Source: Trachythela sp. YZ-2020 (Eukaryota > Cnidaria > Anthozoa > Malacalcyonacea > Clavulariidae). Taken from it: a stretch of DNA of 64,000 nt. The notes below the pieces were generated by a model. The model was not told where the DNA came from. It worked only from the letters and a program-made list of their open reading frames with translations, and searched no databases. Made by a program: the position numbers and the translations under genes. Position 1 is the first letter of the stretch. Every line of letters starts with the position of its first letter. The stretch spans positions 2,435,501 to 2,499,500 of the forward strand of contig JADLSH010000365.1 of assembly GCA_016169945.1 (NCBI GenBank). Reading direction: 5' to 3'. This document shows, piece by piece, positions 57,701 through 64,000 of this stretch.

Positions 57701-60700
57701 ATTTTTTTTCAGATTTAAAGGGAAATCGCCATAACTTCTCATTCTCCGTTTACGTAAGCGCTAATACAAGGTGCCAAATAAAGACTTTTTTATTTCTTTT
57801 TACCTATTGGGGAAAGTAACAAATATGCCACCTCGCTCTTGGGGACGAATGGTTGTTTTATAAAACACATACAAAACTAGCCATTGACACAGTTGAAACG
57901 CGCCGCACTGTGCCTAATTTAAACATTGTCTTGTAACGAAGACTATATATACTCGCGTGCGTGTGCTTTAAAATTATTTAAAAATCTAGCTACCTTATGT
58001 TCGCTATGTTAACAAAAAAATCCTATATTATATCACGCTTATTTGCACTATTCGACAGCAAACGCTGATTAGAAAAAGACGCTTCCAAAACTGCCCTTAT
58101 TTTCGAGCTTATTTTGATACCTGGTTAAAATTAGCCAAGCTTTCGCTGCTCACAAAAGCAGCTATTTTTAACTATATTTTTACCTTCCTATCTTTATTTC
58201 TATTTTATATTCTATTTAAATTTATTTCTTTTTCTTATTTGTTTCCCTGTAAATATAATTATATACATATTTTAGGTTGTTTCGATTTTTAGCACAGGAC
58301 ACACATTGACAACAGCTAGTTTCTTGCTGAAGTGTTTATCCTGTATAATAATTCGTGTAATAATAATAAAATTATGCTGCTCCTTGCTCCGTACTCCGTT
58401 CTCCGTGCTCCGTGCTAATAGCCTACCTTCATGGCGATATGCTGTTATTCGAGTCATATGATATCTTTTTCCGGTAGTTCAGACACAAACCACCACAGCT
58501 TGTTGTGTAAAGCCACCTACACTGGACGCCCATGTTTGAGATAACATCACAACAATCTTATGACGCCGTGAAATCCACTAATAAGTAAATAACTTAGTTG
58601 ATCTAGTACCTTTTATATTGTTTTGAAATCATGAAATAACCGACGTCAAATGGAGATTCTATTACACTGCATATATTTATTGCATGAAAATAATATACGT
58701 AGCATCACATATTTCATATTACTAGGAGTAACCACAGGTTAAAAGTGCGACCTGGGGACATTAGTCACACATGACAACACATGTTTTTGTAATAACTGCT
58801 GGTGTCTAACGTATGTGAGGTTAACGCGCCTCACGCGGTTGTCTGAAATAAATTTAAAAAGTGTCAACTGCAGGCATACATGTTTCGCGCAAGAAGAGAC
58901 GATTTCAAATCTCACTCTTATATTACTGTTTTAACCATGGGAACTGTTTCCTAGAGGAAGGTCAATACAGGACGCACATGCACGAAAACTTTCTCACGCA
59001 TCTTATCTATTTGACACAGTTCCTTGCTTGGTTGATCACAACCAACCTACACGACGTCCCTTACGTTCACATTCCATCTTGTTTATTACACTAAAAGTTC
59101 CTCATTGCTCTTATAGTTCGTATTTCCTGTTATTGTCAAACGGTTTTGTGAATGTTCCAAGATACTGAATGTTCAGTATAACATTATTAACATGCATACA
59201 TTGGTATATACTATATTATTCGTTTCCTAGCCATATCGTTATGCTCTACAGTCAATAAAGACTAATTTGAATACAGCAGTAAAGGGTGACAGTAAAGTTT
59301 AGAATATAATTTAAACTGTTATGAATAGTTTTTAAAGCATTGCATGCGTGGGCTCGCACCGGACTACATAATTGAACTTATTACTATTAACCTTCATCAT
59401 GTTATAATATCAGATCGAACAGGGAACTTCTACTTCAACCACCTTCTGTAAAGACCCTGGCCACTGGAATTCCTCTACACATCCGGGAAGCTAGCTCGGT
59501 TGACAATTTTAAAAGACTTTTAAAGACATACTTATTTAAGAAAGCCGGCTACATGTAATTAAATTTATTGATTTCTTTTAGCATTGTACATAAATAGTTT
59601 TTAATCAATTTTCATATTTCTCTTGTAATTAATCTACTTATATTAATTGTTATGCGCATGTGAACATAATTATATAGAAATGGAACCTGCGCACTATAAA
59701 TGTAAATTATTATTGTTATATGTTAACGACGGTCATCGGCTAAATGGAGACCATTAACTATCATGACTATAAGTGATTTTTGACGATGTGAAATAGTCGA
59801 CTGCATCTTTCTTGTCTTTGTGCTGTATGCAAACCAGTTCATTACTGACTGTAGAGATATATTGGCATTCTATTCCATCGGCCACTTTGGGTCAGGACAT
59901 GTGGGTTAAAATCGTGTCCTATTTTTTCCACTGATGAGAATCCTAGCTTACGAAACAAGCTCTGCATAAATTGTAGTGTTTTCCGCAAAGACAGAGCAAC
60001 AATTTTAATGACAGTTTTGTTTACGTTAGATTGTTGGTCGACTTATAGTTGGTTTTGGAACGTCGCTGTCAGCCATCGCAGAATGCATTTATATTGCAGA
60101 GATTGCTCCTCCTGTAAGTATTTGAGGCTTTAGTTGTACCAAAATTGATGAGGGGAGTGGAACACGGACTGACACACACACACACGTCTATTAGATCTAT
60201 ATGAGAGCAGGGGTGGCAGACGAGGGTAGCGTGCTGCTCCTTACCACTGAGTTAGGACTGCTACTGTATGTCAAGAGTATAGGTATGATGTCCTGATGCT
60301 TTGGTGGGTGACTACCCTGCTCTGATTAAATCTGCTTGAAAATACATACATTACATACATACATTACATACATACATTATTCAGTTCACTCCCCATTGGG
60401 GCTTTTCAGTGACGGATCACATCAAGTATCTCGCTTACCTATATTACGTACTTAGCCTACACTATCTATTTTACAACAATTGTAAGATTACTTTCCTAAT
60501 CTGTATATCCTAACCCACCCAGTCAAAATTCATGTAAGTAAAGTTGTGGTTGATTTTCTCATGTGCTTTGAGGGTTTTCTCCGGGTACTCCGGTTTTCCT
60601 CCCTCACTAATAACTAACCCTTCCACCTTAGCTCTGCTCTGTGATCAGACATGAATCATATTCTGACATCCAGAGGCGCCCTAGTATGCCTTCAACTCGG

Positions 60701-63484
60701 TCACGTTTGGGCCGCATCCTACGCAATTCCGCTCTCAGCTGCAGGGAAAGATGATTGGCAAACCCCTAACTTCTTTGTTGTTTCCTTTCTCTTTTTTCTG
60801 TGTCTATCTCTGATATTCATATATTCATTTTTCATTGATATTTCAACATCAACAATTTTCCGTTACGCAGAAACGGCGAGGTCTCTTGGTCAGTGTCAAT
60901 GAGATTGGTATCGTATCTGGTCTTCTCTTGGCATATCTGGTTAACTATATATTTATCAATACTGACAATGGATGGTGAGTTTTAGACGGTTATAATATAT
61001 ATGAGTTGTTAGGATTTTCCTTGCATGATTGAATATTAACATGATATGTATAACAATTGCTACAGTGTGCCATTTGTATACCAACTGGTGGCTCAATGGT
61101 TATATTACTTAATATCTTGATTTCTTTTGCAACGTAATACATATATATGGCTGAATTTGGCAATGAAAGCTCTCAACAATGTATTTTTGGCCTTTTTGTT
61201 CGTTGCTTAGGCGTTATATGTTTGGCATTTCTGGAATCCCAGCATTGATTCAAGGTTATGGTATCATCTTTTTACCACCCAGCCCAAGGTGGCTTATCTG
61301 TCAAGGACAAGACGCTAAGGTAACTTATATCTGTGCACTGTTCGATCTTGACTATAGGAAGCACACCCCCTGCGTTATGTACTCTTTCATTCGCCTCGTG
61401 ATAATATGACGTCATGCTAAATAATCCGCTATTTTGGGTGGCATTATCGTGGTTTTCATCGAAGTGTCGTTTTCGCTTATATCTTGCGAAATACTGAGAG
61501 TTATAAAACAAGCTATATCTCGCTAGAATCCTTGAACAACGAGGAGTATTTTGGTGTATGGTTTGTCGTTTTAGCATGTCTAGAACTCGAGTTTGCGTAC
61601 GTATTAACTTCAACCATGTTGGATTTAATTTTGATCAGTTTGAATTTGCCCAGTGGAATTTACCACCCGAACTGGCGGAAGTTGAACAATTACGAGTTAT
61701 GACGTCACTTGCAAAAGCCGAACATAATTCTGTGAATATTTTCAATACTAAATACTGATTATTTCCCATAGCCAACTTTTTGAAATAGTTTGTATAAATT
61801 GCAATACTATACTATAATATAATATCATATTGTTGTTGTCTTTCATTGCTTTGGATTTTACCAACTATCTAGGCATTGCGAGTGATGAGATTGTTAAATC
61901 ATGCAGGCAGCGTACCTGAAGACGAAATAACAAAAATGAAAGACGCACTTAATGTAGAACATGTAAGAAATATTTCTAAATAAAGGCTCTGGACAACGAG
62001 GATGAAAGTTGATGAGAGTTGATGAGAGTTGGCAGGATATTACCACGCGTACCCGTCAAACGAGGGAAAACCCTCATCAACTCTCATCAAAATTTTAACC
62101 ACCTCAAAGTTGATGAGAGGTGATGAGAGTTGGTGAGAGTTGATGAGAGTTGATGAGAGTGCATGAGAGTTGATGAGAGTTGGTGAGAGTTGGTGTGAGT
62201 TGGTGAGAGTTGATGAGAGTTGATGAGAGTTGATGAGAGTTCGTGTGAGTTGATGAGAGTTGGTGAGAGTTGATGAGAGTTCGTGTGAGTTGATGAGAGT
62301 TGGTGAGAGTTGATGAAAGTTGATGAGAGTTGATGAGAGTTGATGAGAGTTGGTGAGAGTTGGTGAGAGTTGGTGAGAGTTGGTGAGAGTTGGTGAGAGT
62401 TGATGAGAGTTGATGAGAGTTGATGAGAGTTGGTGAGAGTTGATGAGAGTTGATGAGAGTTGATGAGAGTTGGTGAGAGTTGGTGAGAGTTGGTGAGAGT
62501 TGGTGAGAGTTGGTGAGAGTTGGTGAGAGTTGATGAGAGTGAGAGTTGATGAGAGTTCGTGTGAGTTGATGAGAGTTGATGAGAGTTGGTGAGAGTTGGT
62601 GAGAGTTGGTGAGAGTTGGTGAGAGTTGGTGAGAGTTGGTGAGAGTTGGTGAGAGTTGATGAGAGTTGATGAGAGTTGATGAGAGTTGGTGAGAGTTGAT
62701 GAGAGTTGATGAGAGTTGATGAGAGTTGGTGAGAGTTGGTGAGAGTTGGTGAGAGTTGGTGAGAGTTGGTGAGAGTTGGTGAGAGTTGATGAGAGTGAGA
62801 GTTGATGAGAGTTCGTGTGAGTTGATGAGAGTTGGTGAGAGTTGATGAGAGTTCGTGTGAGTTGATGAGAGTTGATGAGAGTTCGTGTGAGTTGATGAGA
62901 GTTGGTCATAGTTGATGAGAGTTGATGATAGTTGATGAGAGTTGATGAGAGTTGATGAGAGTTCGTGTGAGTTGATGAGAGTTGGTCATAGTTGATGAGA
63001 GTTGATGATAGTTGATGAGAGTTGGTGAGAGTTGATGAGAGTGAGAGTTGATGAGAGTTCGTGTGAGTTGATGAGAGTTGATGAGAGTTGATGAGAGTTC
63101 GTGTGAGTTGATGAGAGTTGATGAGAGTTCGTGTGAGTTGATGAGAGTTGGTCATAGTTGATGAGAGTTGATGATAGTTGATGAGAGTTGGTGAGAGTTG
63201 ATGAGAGTTGATGAGAGTTGGTGAGAGTTGATGAGAGTTCGTGTGAGTTGATGAGAGTTGATGAGAGTTGACGGTCAAACGCTAGCGAGAGTTGCAACTC
63301 ACATTGACTCTCATCCTCGTTTGATCAGGGCTTCATTATTTTGCTTGTTGTGTACATGTTGCGATGTCTCTGACAACATTTTTTTTCTCATTTTCAGAAC
63401 TACAATATTTGTTATTTATTTGGCCGCCATGAAAACATGAGAGACAGAATGTTGGTAGGACTTGGAGTTGTGTTTTTTCAACAG
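39718..63484 (+). CDS. SLC2A12: GLUT12-like facilitative sugar transporter, exons 1-10, 3' end outside window
   Basis: Major facilitator superfamily membrane protein moving hexoses; GLUT12 belongs to class III of SLC2. Exons: 39718-39730, 41016-41112, 41332-41417, 42383-42499, 47624-47730, 53417-53500 or 60030-60113, 60871-60974, 61211-61319, 61873-61962, 63398-63484. Phases agree throughout; one copy of exon 6 in this list (called exon 5 elsewhere, counting from the first 97-bp exon) gives 298 codons. Motifs: FGYDLGIVSGA in TM1, [17 protein letters not shown] in TM2, DYLGRRRT between TM2 and TM3, [10 protein letters not shown] in TM4, [12 protein letters not shown] after TM4, PPSPRWL after TM6, then the cytoplasmic loop. 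The first exon is only 13 coding bases, chosen because it supplies the phase and start. The rest, about TM7-12, lies beyond 64,000. Introns 4 and 5 carry a retrotransposon and an antisense gene cluster. Confidence 0.9.
40102..40258. mobile_element. Foldback element with SINE-I head inside
   Basis: GTAGAAGGTGTTTGTAGATG faces CATCTACAAACACCTTCTAC-like sequence at the right end. The interior has the SINE-I B box GCAGGTTTGATTCC and CAACTG/AAACTGCTCCTGG. Confidence 0.75.
41735..42085 (+). repeat. SINE-I copies, one with tRNA-like head
   Basis: TAGCTCAGTGGTTAGAGCG (41962-41980) and GGTTCAATTC (42005-42014) are A and B boxes for RNA polymerase III. They are followed by the family body (GGCCTATAGTTGCATTTT, CAACTGCTCCTGGTCAGG). 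The preceding 41735-41860 is the body of another copy. The acceptor-stem pairing is not tRNA-like, so it is a SINE and not a tRNA gene. Confidence 0.8.
42640..42900. repeat. Local duplicated block, target of the Gypsy insertion
   Basis: GCAGTAAGTACTAGACTAGT occurs at 42690 and 42860. The second unit is split by the retrotransposon and resumes at 47318 with GTAGCAACAGTCAG and CAACTGGCAAACCTA. Confidence 0.8.
42901..43059 (+). repeat. 5' LTR
   Basis: 159 bases, TG...CA ends. It contains a perfect CRE octamer TGACGTCA (42920-42927), a second ACGTCA-like half site, and AATAAA near 43039. Confidence 0.95.
43061..43075 (+). promoter_or_regulatory. Primer binding site matching tRNA-Ser(GCU)
   Basis: TGGCGACGAGGATGG is the complement of the 3' end of animal serine tRNA with GCU anticodon (recalled ending CCATCCTCGTCG plus CCA). 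It lies one base after the LTR. The gag start codon ATG at 43072-43074 is inside it. Confidence 0.75.
43072..44126 (+). pseudogene. Gag and protease of the Gypsy element, frame-broken
   Basis: Frame one runs 43072-43545 and has the retrotransposon capsid pattern (YEVYKFRQ...[15 protein letters not shown]). The frame changes at about 43520, and a second frame covers nucleocapsid with two knuckles ([15 protein letters not shown] and [14 protein letters not shown]) and the protease motif VDTGST. The second frame stops at 44126, with the protease tail continuing in another frame. The ATGA overlap at 43542 looks like designed coupling, but gag homology runs through it in the two frames, so it is more likely damage. 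Confidence 0.8.
44127..45185 (+). pseudogene. Reverse transcriptase of the Gypsy element, frame-broken
   Basis: Frame 44235-44708 has [27 protein letters not shown] and [14 protein letters not shown]. The catalytic DD motif (RDDILVFG) is at about 44877-44905 in a different frame, and the thumb ([25 protein letters not shown]) lies in a third at 44986-45171. All expected blocks are present with small indels between them. Confidence 0.85.
45186..47084 (+). CDS. RNase H and integrase of the Gypsy element, open
   Basis: 632 residues without interruption. RNase [35 protein letters not shown] (Asp, Glu, Asp). Integrase: zinc finger [11 protein letters not shown]...CLACQ; core with [15 protein letters not shown] and the Glu in [10 protein letters not shown] (D,D,E). 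A basic/acidic tail follows, no chromodomain. The first Met is arbitrary since it continues the pol polyprotein. Domains after RT are better preserved than those before. Confidence 0.9.
   Translation: MLTHKNIPFTWGNEQEKAYETLKTALISKPVMSYFDPGKETVILVDASPVGLSAILAQRARGATKTQIISYGSRPLTSTEKRYSQTEKEALAIVWGIEHFHLYLYGAPFTLYTDHKPLEIIYANPLSKPPARIERWFLRLQQYDFKVVYKAGKDNPADFLSRHPLPGKAKESNIADEYVNFVTIAAVHSALTLRDISKATLEDKDLCTLREAVETGHWVTNSQLEPYKHIKDELTIDFRNNVLLRGTRILVPSSLRQQVVNIAHEGHQGQAKTKALLRESVWFPGMDKTVKETVDRCLACQANSHINPPEPIQSPPMPDRPWEKVKVDFYGPLPSGHYALVVIDCYSRFPEVEILKSISAKKVIPKLDSIFARHGIPAQLISDNGPPFQGHEFNQYMTAMGIKHCTSTPLWPQGNAEAEAFMKPLGKFIRSAHLQKRPWQQELSKFLLTYRQTPHSTTKVPPAQLLFNRNIQGKLPTIAHTIIVNRHNEAQTNQGKQRDKAKQYADNRRHVRPSNIRVGDQVLVKQHKHNKLSTNFSPQPYTVTAITGSKVVAENKDHRITRNSSFFRKIPKEKRMAEEEDDEMPVVRTSGNAVENAVEIQQEDQHDVLRRSTRNRMPIEHYGLPVHSSIVT
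47159..47317 (+). repeat. 3' LTR
   Basis: Identical to 42901-43059 by eye. Preceded by the purine-rich AAAGAAAAAAAAAGGAAAG, the plus-strand primer. Confidence 0.95.
47731..48702. other. Start of transporter intron 5 before the antisense cluster
   Basis: 47750-48170 holds several short unconvincing frames; from 48360 it resembles the 3' flank of the antisense genes (CAAACACTATATTGCAAATG, as at 49800 and 55165). Confidence 0.5.
48703..49139 (-). pseudogene. C-terminal fragment of the antisense intronless family
   Basis: 134 residues matching the last quarter of the 575-aa protein: [53 protein letters not shown] and the shared end MLQM. Upstream it breaks abruptly at about 49139, where the sequence jumps to the region found next to the other genes (AATTTAGGAATCTATGATAC). 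Probably a duplication-breakpoint relic. Confidence 0.85.
49195..49285. repeat. GGATACCGGATAGGC minisatellite
   Basis: About five units of a 14-17 base motif. A shorter version (two to three units) lies in the duplicate block at 54648-54690. Confidence 0.8.
49290..49530. mobile_element. GAGAGTTG-family MITE
   Basis: Contains CATCAACTTTCATGCAATTT, GTTTGACGGGTACGCG and an end CTCGCTTGACCAGGGCTAAT. The orthologous copy in the duplicate is 54700-54905, so it predates the duplication. Confidence 0.8.
50060..51787 (-). CDS. Uncharacterised intronless protein, helical N-half and propeller-like C-half (paralogue A)
   Basis: 575 aa in one open frame on the minus strand of transporter intron 5. Residues 1-80 (starting [20 protein letters not shown], with [16 protein letters not shown]) and about 115-270 are predicted helical, Lys/Glu/Ala-rich. 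From about 320 the pattern is beta-rich with NHL-like phrases: [58 protein letters not shown]. No signal peptide or membrane segment. 81% or more similar by eye to 55504-57264. I do not recognise the family; it resembles TRIM-NHL proteins without RING or B-box, but that is only shape. Promoter unseen; upstream about 160 bases are conserved in the paralogue. Confidence 0.85.
   Translation of the reverse strand: MSAIVNGILNSTVGLLCNKLRDYTADRLNEGDLNDEKCRQIIVRELDDIKSKLDGLSRKNLLVSLSFFKEGVTILYISLETSGEACDQPSTSKAYIKDESEVEGATATRVEQIPVTQAERDALKTTFELSELIGNLQIASEKRYKLAKKSFEEAKRRATEAFHNVALSTADRIMASKLRIASRILEGLDDPEAAVRDCLLYLKELQDLPAIQSCLRALFYQKQRNVNIESIQMINALLIDLTMKFTNIKMGLLNWPTIKIGKAFHHPLLDDQALQRKIEEKMTQVPWFWKFDIKLYLLLRRCALTSKGEMLSTTSDEDGVVITRRSGKSELFCTISSENNGKSMDKICCFAVDENDNVYIVVQIQSRNENVPPRYKLLTLDANGNVKAERFLKVINKQLQYPEMSVTKDGMLVIYCPWEQTMYICGSTNARQDYKFIFPFRDVRPDSIIDECSLTVSNKNEIILTFWKFSKDKLFMYIITMDGKLKHALQVPATIDWRCYYGLNVVLNHVNETFLVSFHGSEFGDKRRATAIFTFSDTGELLHQFVIPGIYPWLISHPNGHIALLNSFEAIMLQM
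51790..53260. other. Upstream region of paralogue A with internal duplications
   Basis: 52140-52460 and 52745-53050 resemble each other and 58515-58720 (words CGCCCACGTTTGA, ATAACCGACGTCAA). A tiny gene-start relic on the minus strand at 52714-52748 reads [11 protein letters not shown], the start of the family. The foldback relic at 51960-52170 carries ACGTTTCAAGCGAAGGC. Confidence 0.7.
53417..53500 (+). other. Transporter exon 5, copy a
   Basis: 84 bases, phase 0 on both sides, encoding [12 protein letters not shown]...AEIAPP (TM4). Acceptor TTTACGTTAG, donor GTAAGT. It is followed by intron sequence until a breakpoint at about 53756, where a fragment of the antisense gene family begins. 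Confidence 0.9.
53757..53908 (-). pseudogene. N-terminal fragment of the antisense family
   Basis: 51 codons identical or nearly so to the start of paralogues A and C ([20 protein letters not shown]). They end abruptly at about 53756, where transporter intron sequence begins. The following frame into intron sequence is chance. Confidence 0.88.
53955..54580. other. Spacer between duplicated blocks
   Basis: AT-rich, no gene or repeat recognised; absent from the other block. Confidence 0.5.
54700..54905. mobile_element. GAGAGTTG-family MITE, duplicate
   Basis: Counterpart of 49290-49530 with internal deletions. Confidence 0.8.
55504..57264 (-). CDS. Uncharacterised intronless protein (paralogue C)
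   Basis: 586 aa, open throughout. Same architecture as 50060-51787: N-terminal helical module, Pro/Ser/acidic linker ([19 protein letters not shown], unchanged between copies), second helical module, and beta-rich C-half ending LLQM. Differences: about 16 extra residues around 213-229 ([12 protein letters not shown]), a changed stretch at [12 protein letters not shown], and many scattered replacements in the propeller half compared with few in the N-terminal half. Both copies lack stops or frameshifts, unlike nearby transposons, which suggests both are used. Antisense inside the transporter intron. Confidence 0.85.
   Translation of the reverse strand: MSAIVNGILNSTVGLLCEKLRDYTADRLNEGDLNDEKCRQIIVRELDDIKSKLDGLSRKDLLASLSFFKEGVTRLYISLETSGEACDQPSTSKAYIKDESEVEGATATRVEQIPVTQAERDALKTTFELSELFGNLQIASEKRYKLANESLKESRRLATEAFNNVALSTEDRLMASKLRIASRILEGLDDPEAAVRDCLLYLKELQDLLAVQTMFSVWRDSDKGITSRLRARFYQKQRNVNIESIQMINALLIHLTMKFTNIKMGLLNWPTIKIGKAFHHPLLDDQALQRKIEEKMTQVPWFWKFDTKLYSYTCALTSKGEILSTTIDEDGLVITRSGKSELFCTISSENDGDSIACCFAVDENDNVYIVVQIQSRNVGNENVPPRYKLLILDANGNVKAERFLEVINKQLQYPQMSVTKDGMLVIYCEREQTMYICDSTNVRQDYKFLFPFKDVRPDGIFDKFRLTVSNKNGIISTFWKFGQDKVFIYIVTMDGKIKRALQVTVAIDWIKRCKLSAVFNHVNETFFVSLYNGTNSDNNHTTIFIFSDTGELLYQFDILGKYPQLTTNPNGHIALLNRFEAILLQM
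57357..57589. mobile_element. MITE family X, copy 2
   Basis: CATAGAATAGGAAATGACTA faces GGTCATTTCCTATTCTGTG; direct repeat ACTCCAG on both sides. The homologous place upstream of paralogue A (about 51885-51900) has one ACTCCAG and no element, an empty site. Confidence 0.92.
57613..58424. mobile_element. 812-bp DNA transposon-like insertion with CGGAGCA subterminal repeats
   Basis: Left end TATTAGTAAAAGACGGAGCA then GGAGCACGGA repeats; right end TCCGTGCTCCGTGCTAATA. Direct repeat ACCTTTAT/ACCTTCAT (8 bases, one change). The empty site is upstream of paralogue A near 51905. No transposase frame; non-autonomous, hAT-like by the 8-bp duplication. Confidence 0.8.
58733..59394. other. Intronic, no gene recognised
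   Basis: The frame at 58861-59094 has no domain. Sequence is unlike the other duplicate. Confidence 0.45.
59395..59725 (+). pseudogene. 5'-truncated CR1-like retrotransposon tail
   Basis: The plus frame near 59460-59560 reads [20 protein letters not shown], the usual polymerase C-terminus. It is followed by a GCGCATGTGAACATAAT and ACCTGCGCACTATAAATG 3' UTR and an ATT tail. Different family from the elements at 15204 and 30083. Confidence 0.8.
60030..60113 (+). other. Transporter exon 5, copy b
   Basis: Same length, phase and splice sites as 53417-53500; two base differences, both silent. The duplicated block spans about 59885-60585 here and 53260-53755 there. Joining both copies would repeat TM4, so use of one or the other is expected. 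Confidence 0.9.
60345..60620 (-). repeat. SINE-II tail and fragment
   Basis: ACATACATTACATACATACA tail plus CACTCCCCATTGGGGCTTTT match 34560-34740. TTTTCTCCGGGTACTCCGG follows in plus orientation. The tail segment is missing from the exon-5a duplicate. Confidence 0.7.
61985..63335. repeat. 1.2-kb 10-bp minisatellite grown inside a GAGAGTTG-family MITE
   Basis: About 120 units of TGATGAGAGT and variants (TGGTGAGAGT, TCGTGTGAGT, TGATGATAGT, TGGTCATAGT) fill 62110-63270. MITE-type ends flank them: CTGGACAACGAGGATG at 61994 and CATCCTCGTTTGATCAGGGC at 63312. A marker GATGAGAGTGAGAG recurs at 62532, 62778 and 63034, giving a higher-order period near 250. The 412-codon minus frame through it is a by-product of the repeat. 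Confidence 0.95.
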
Positions 63485-63649
63485 GTAAAATATCACACTT
63501 TTCATTCACCTATTGCCTCAATTTGAAGAAATAGACAGGTCGATTTTATTTCGACTCTTGATAAATGTTTTGAACATGCATTTGGACGTTGGTTGACCTC
63601 GCCATTGCTAGACAGAGTGACCGTAGAGCTCCAGAAATAACGGGTGTTA

Positions 63650-64000
63650 ACTTTTTGGCCCTTCTAAATCCCCATGTAGAAAAATATCGCCTTTTCAAAC
63701 ACACGATTATCCAACAAAAATTGGTATTGTTATAATGTTCAGTGTAATGGCACACTTTACCAAGAAGCGAAGAATACGACAATTCGACAAGTTTCCCTCC
63801 ACTATATATGCTGTTGATTCTATATTTAACGTATTATCGGATCTGATTCTCATCCTGACGTATGTGATTTCACACAATACAGCAACAACTACACTTTTCG
63901 CCAGGTATGAGACAATGGACTTACTCTTGTCAACAAATCCAGTAAATCTCATGCGTCAAGAGGAGAATTGGATCTTTGAACTGGCCTTTAACATCCCGAA
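63650..64000 (+). other. Open frame running off the window end
   Basis: From the stop near 63648 the plus frame stays open to the last base; a Met at 63735 starts at least 88 residues. It includes two hydrophobic stretches (KIGIVIMFSVMAHF, FNVLSDLILILTYVIS) and YETMDLLLSTNP. It lies just past transporter exon 63398-63484. No family recognised; multi-pass membrane protein is possible, as is chance. Confidence 0.35.

Noticed and set aside
62040..63278. 412-codon minus-strand frame of repeated SHQLS/TLINS
   Set aside because: It is the translation of the 10-bp minisatellite; a 10-base period without stops leaves a frame open by construction, with no start context or domain.

Overview
The window is a stretch of an animal nuclear genome: AT-rich, intron-rich and dense in transposons. 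Four multi-exon host genes read cleanly across GT-AG introns with phases that agree from exon to exon. The gene set, the tRNA-derived SINEs, CR1/L2-like retrotransposons and many TTAA-flanked MITEs fit a marine invertebrate. An anthozoan cnidarian is my best guess, but no sequence here proves the species.

Layout. (1) 978-4879 (+): the last eight exons of an acetyl-CoA synthetase (ACSS2-like), starting upstream of the window. (2) 4.9-9.9 kb: a graveyard of MITEs and SINEs with nested insertions. (3) 9968-17268 (+): a complete seven-exon TRIM-NHL gene (RING, two B-boxes, coiled coil, acidic/charged linker, about six NHL repeats; 727 aa). Its introns hold a retrotransposon-tail tandem array, a 114-bp satellite array and a CR1-like fragment. 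(4) 18854-26858 (-): a five-exon GAREM-like adaptor (CABIT-like N-terminus, Lys/Glu-rich linker, C-terminal SAM; 770 aa). (5) About 29.86-33.9 kb (-): a nearly full-length but frameshifted CR1/L2-type non-LTR retrotransposon. (6) 39718 to beyond the window end (+): the first ten coding exons of a GLUT12-like sugar transporter (SLC2A12 family), with very large introns.

Two introns of the transporter gene matter most. Intron 4 holds a Ty3/Gypsy element with identical 159-bp LTRs, a 5-bp target duplication and a primer site matching tRNA-Ser(GCU), yet its reading frames are broken. Intron 5 holds, on the opposite strand, a local cluster of intronless paralogues: two intact genes of 575 and 586 aa plus at least three fragments, encoding a helical N-terminal half and a propeller-like C-terminal half that I do not recognise. 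The segmental duplication that made the cluster also copied transporter exon 5, so two interchangeable 84-bp copies with the same protein sequence are present. A roughly 1.2-kb 10-bp minisatellite grew inside a MITE further down the same gene.

No CRISPR array, rRNA gene, functional tRNA gene or bacterial-type operon was seen. I saw no clear promoter for any host gene. The most unusual content is the intron-nested antisense gene family with its co-duplicated exon, and the layered MITE architecture (chains sharing TTAA boundaries, nested insertions, and a filled and an empty site for the same element in the two duplicates).
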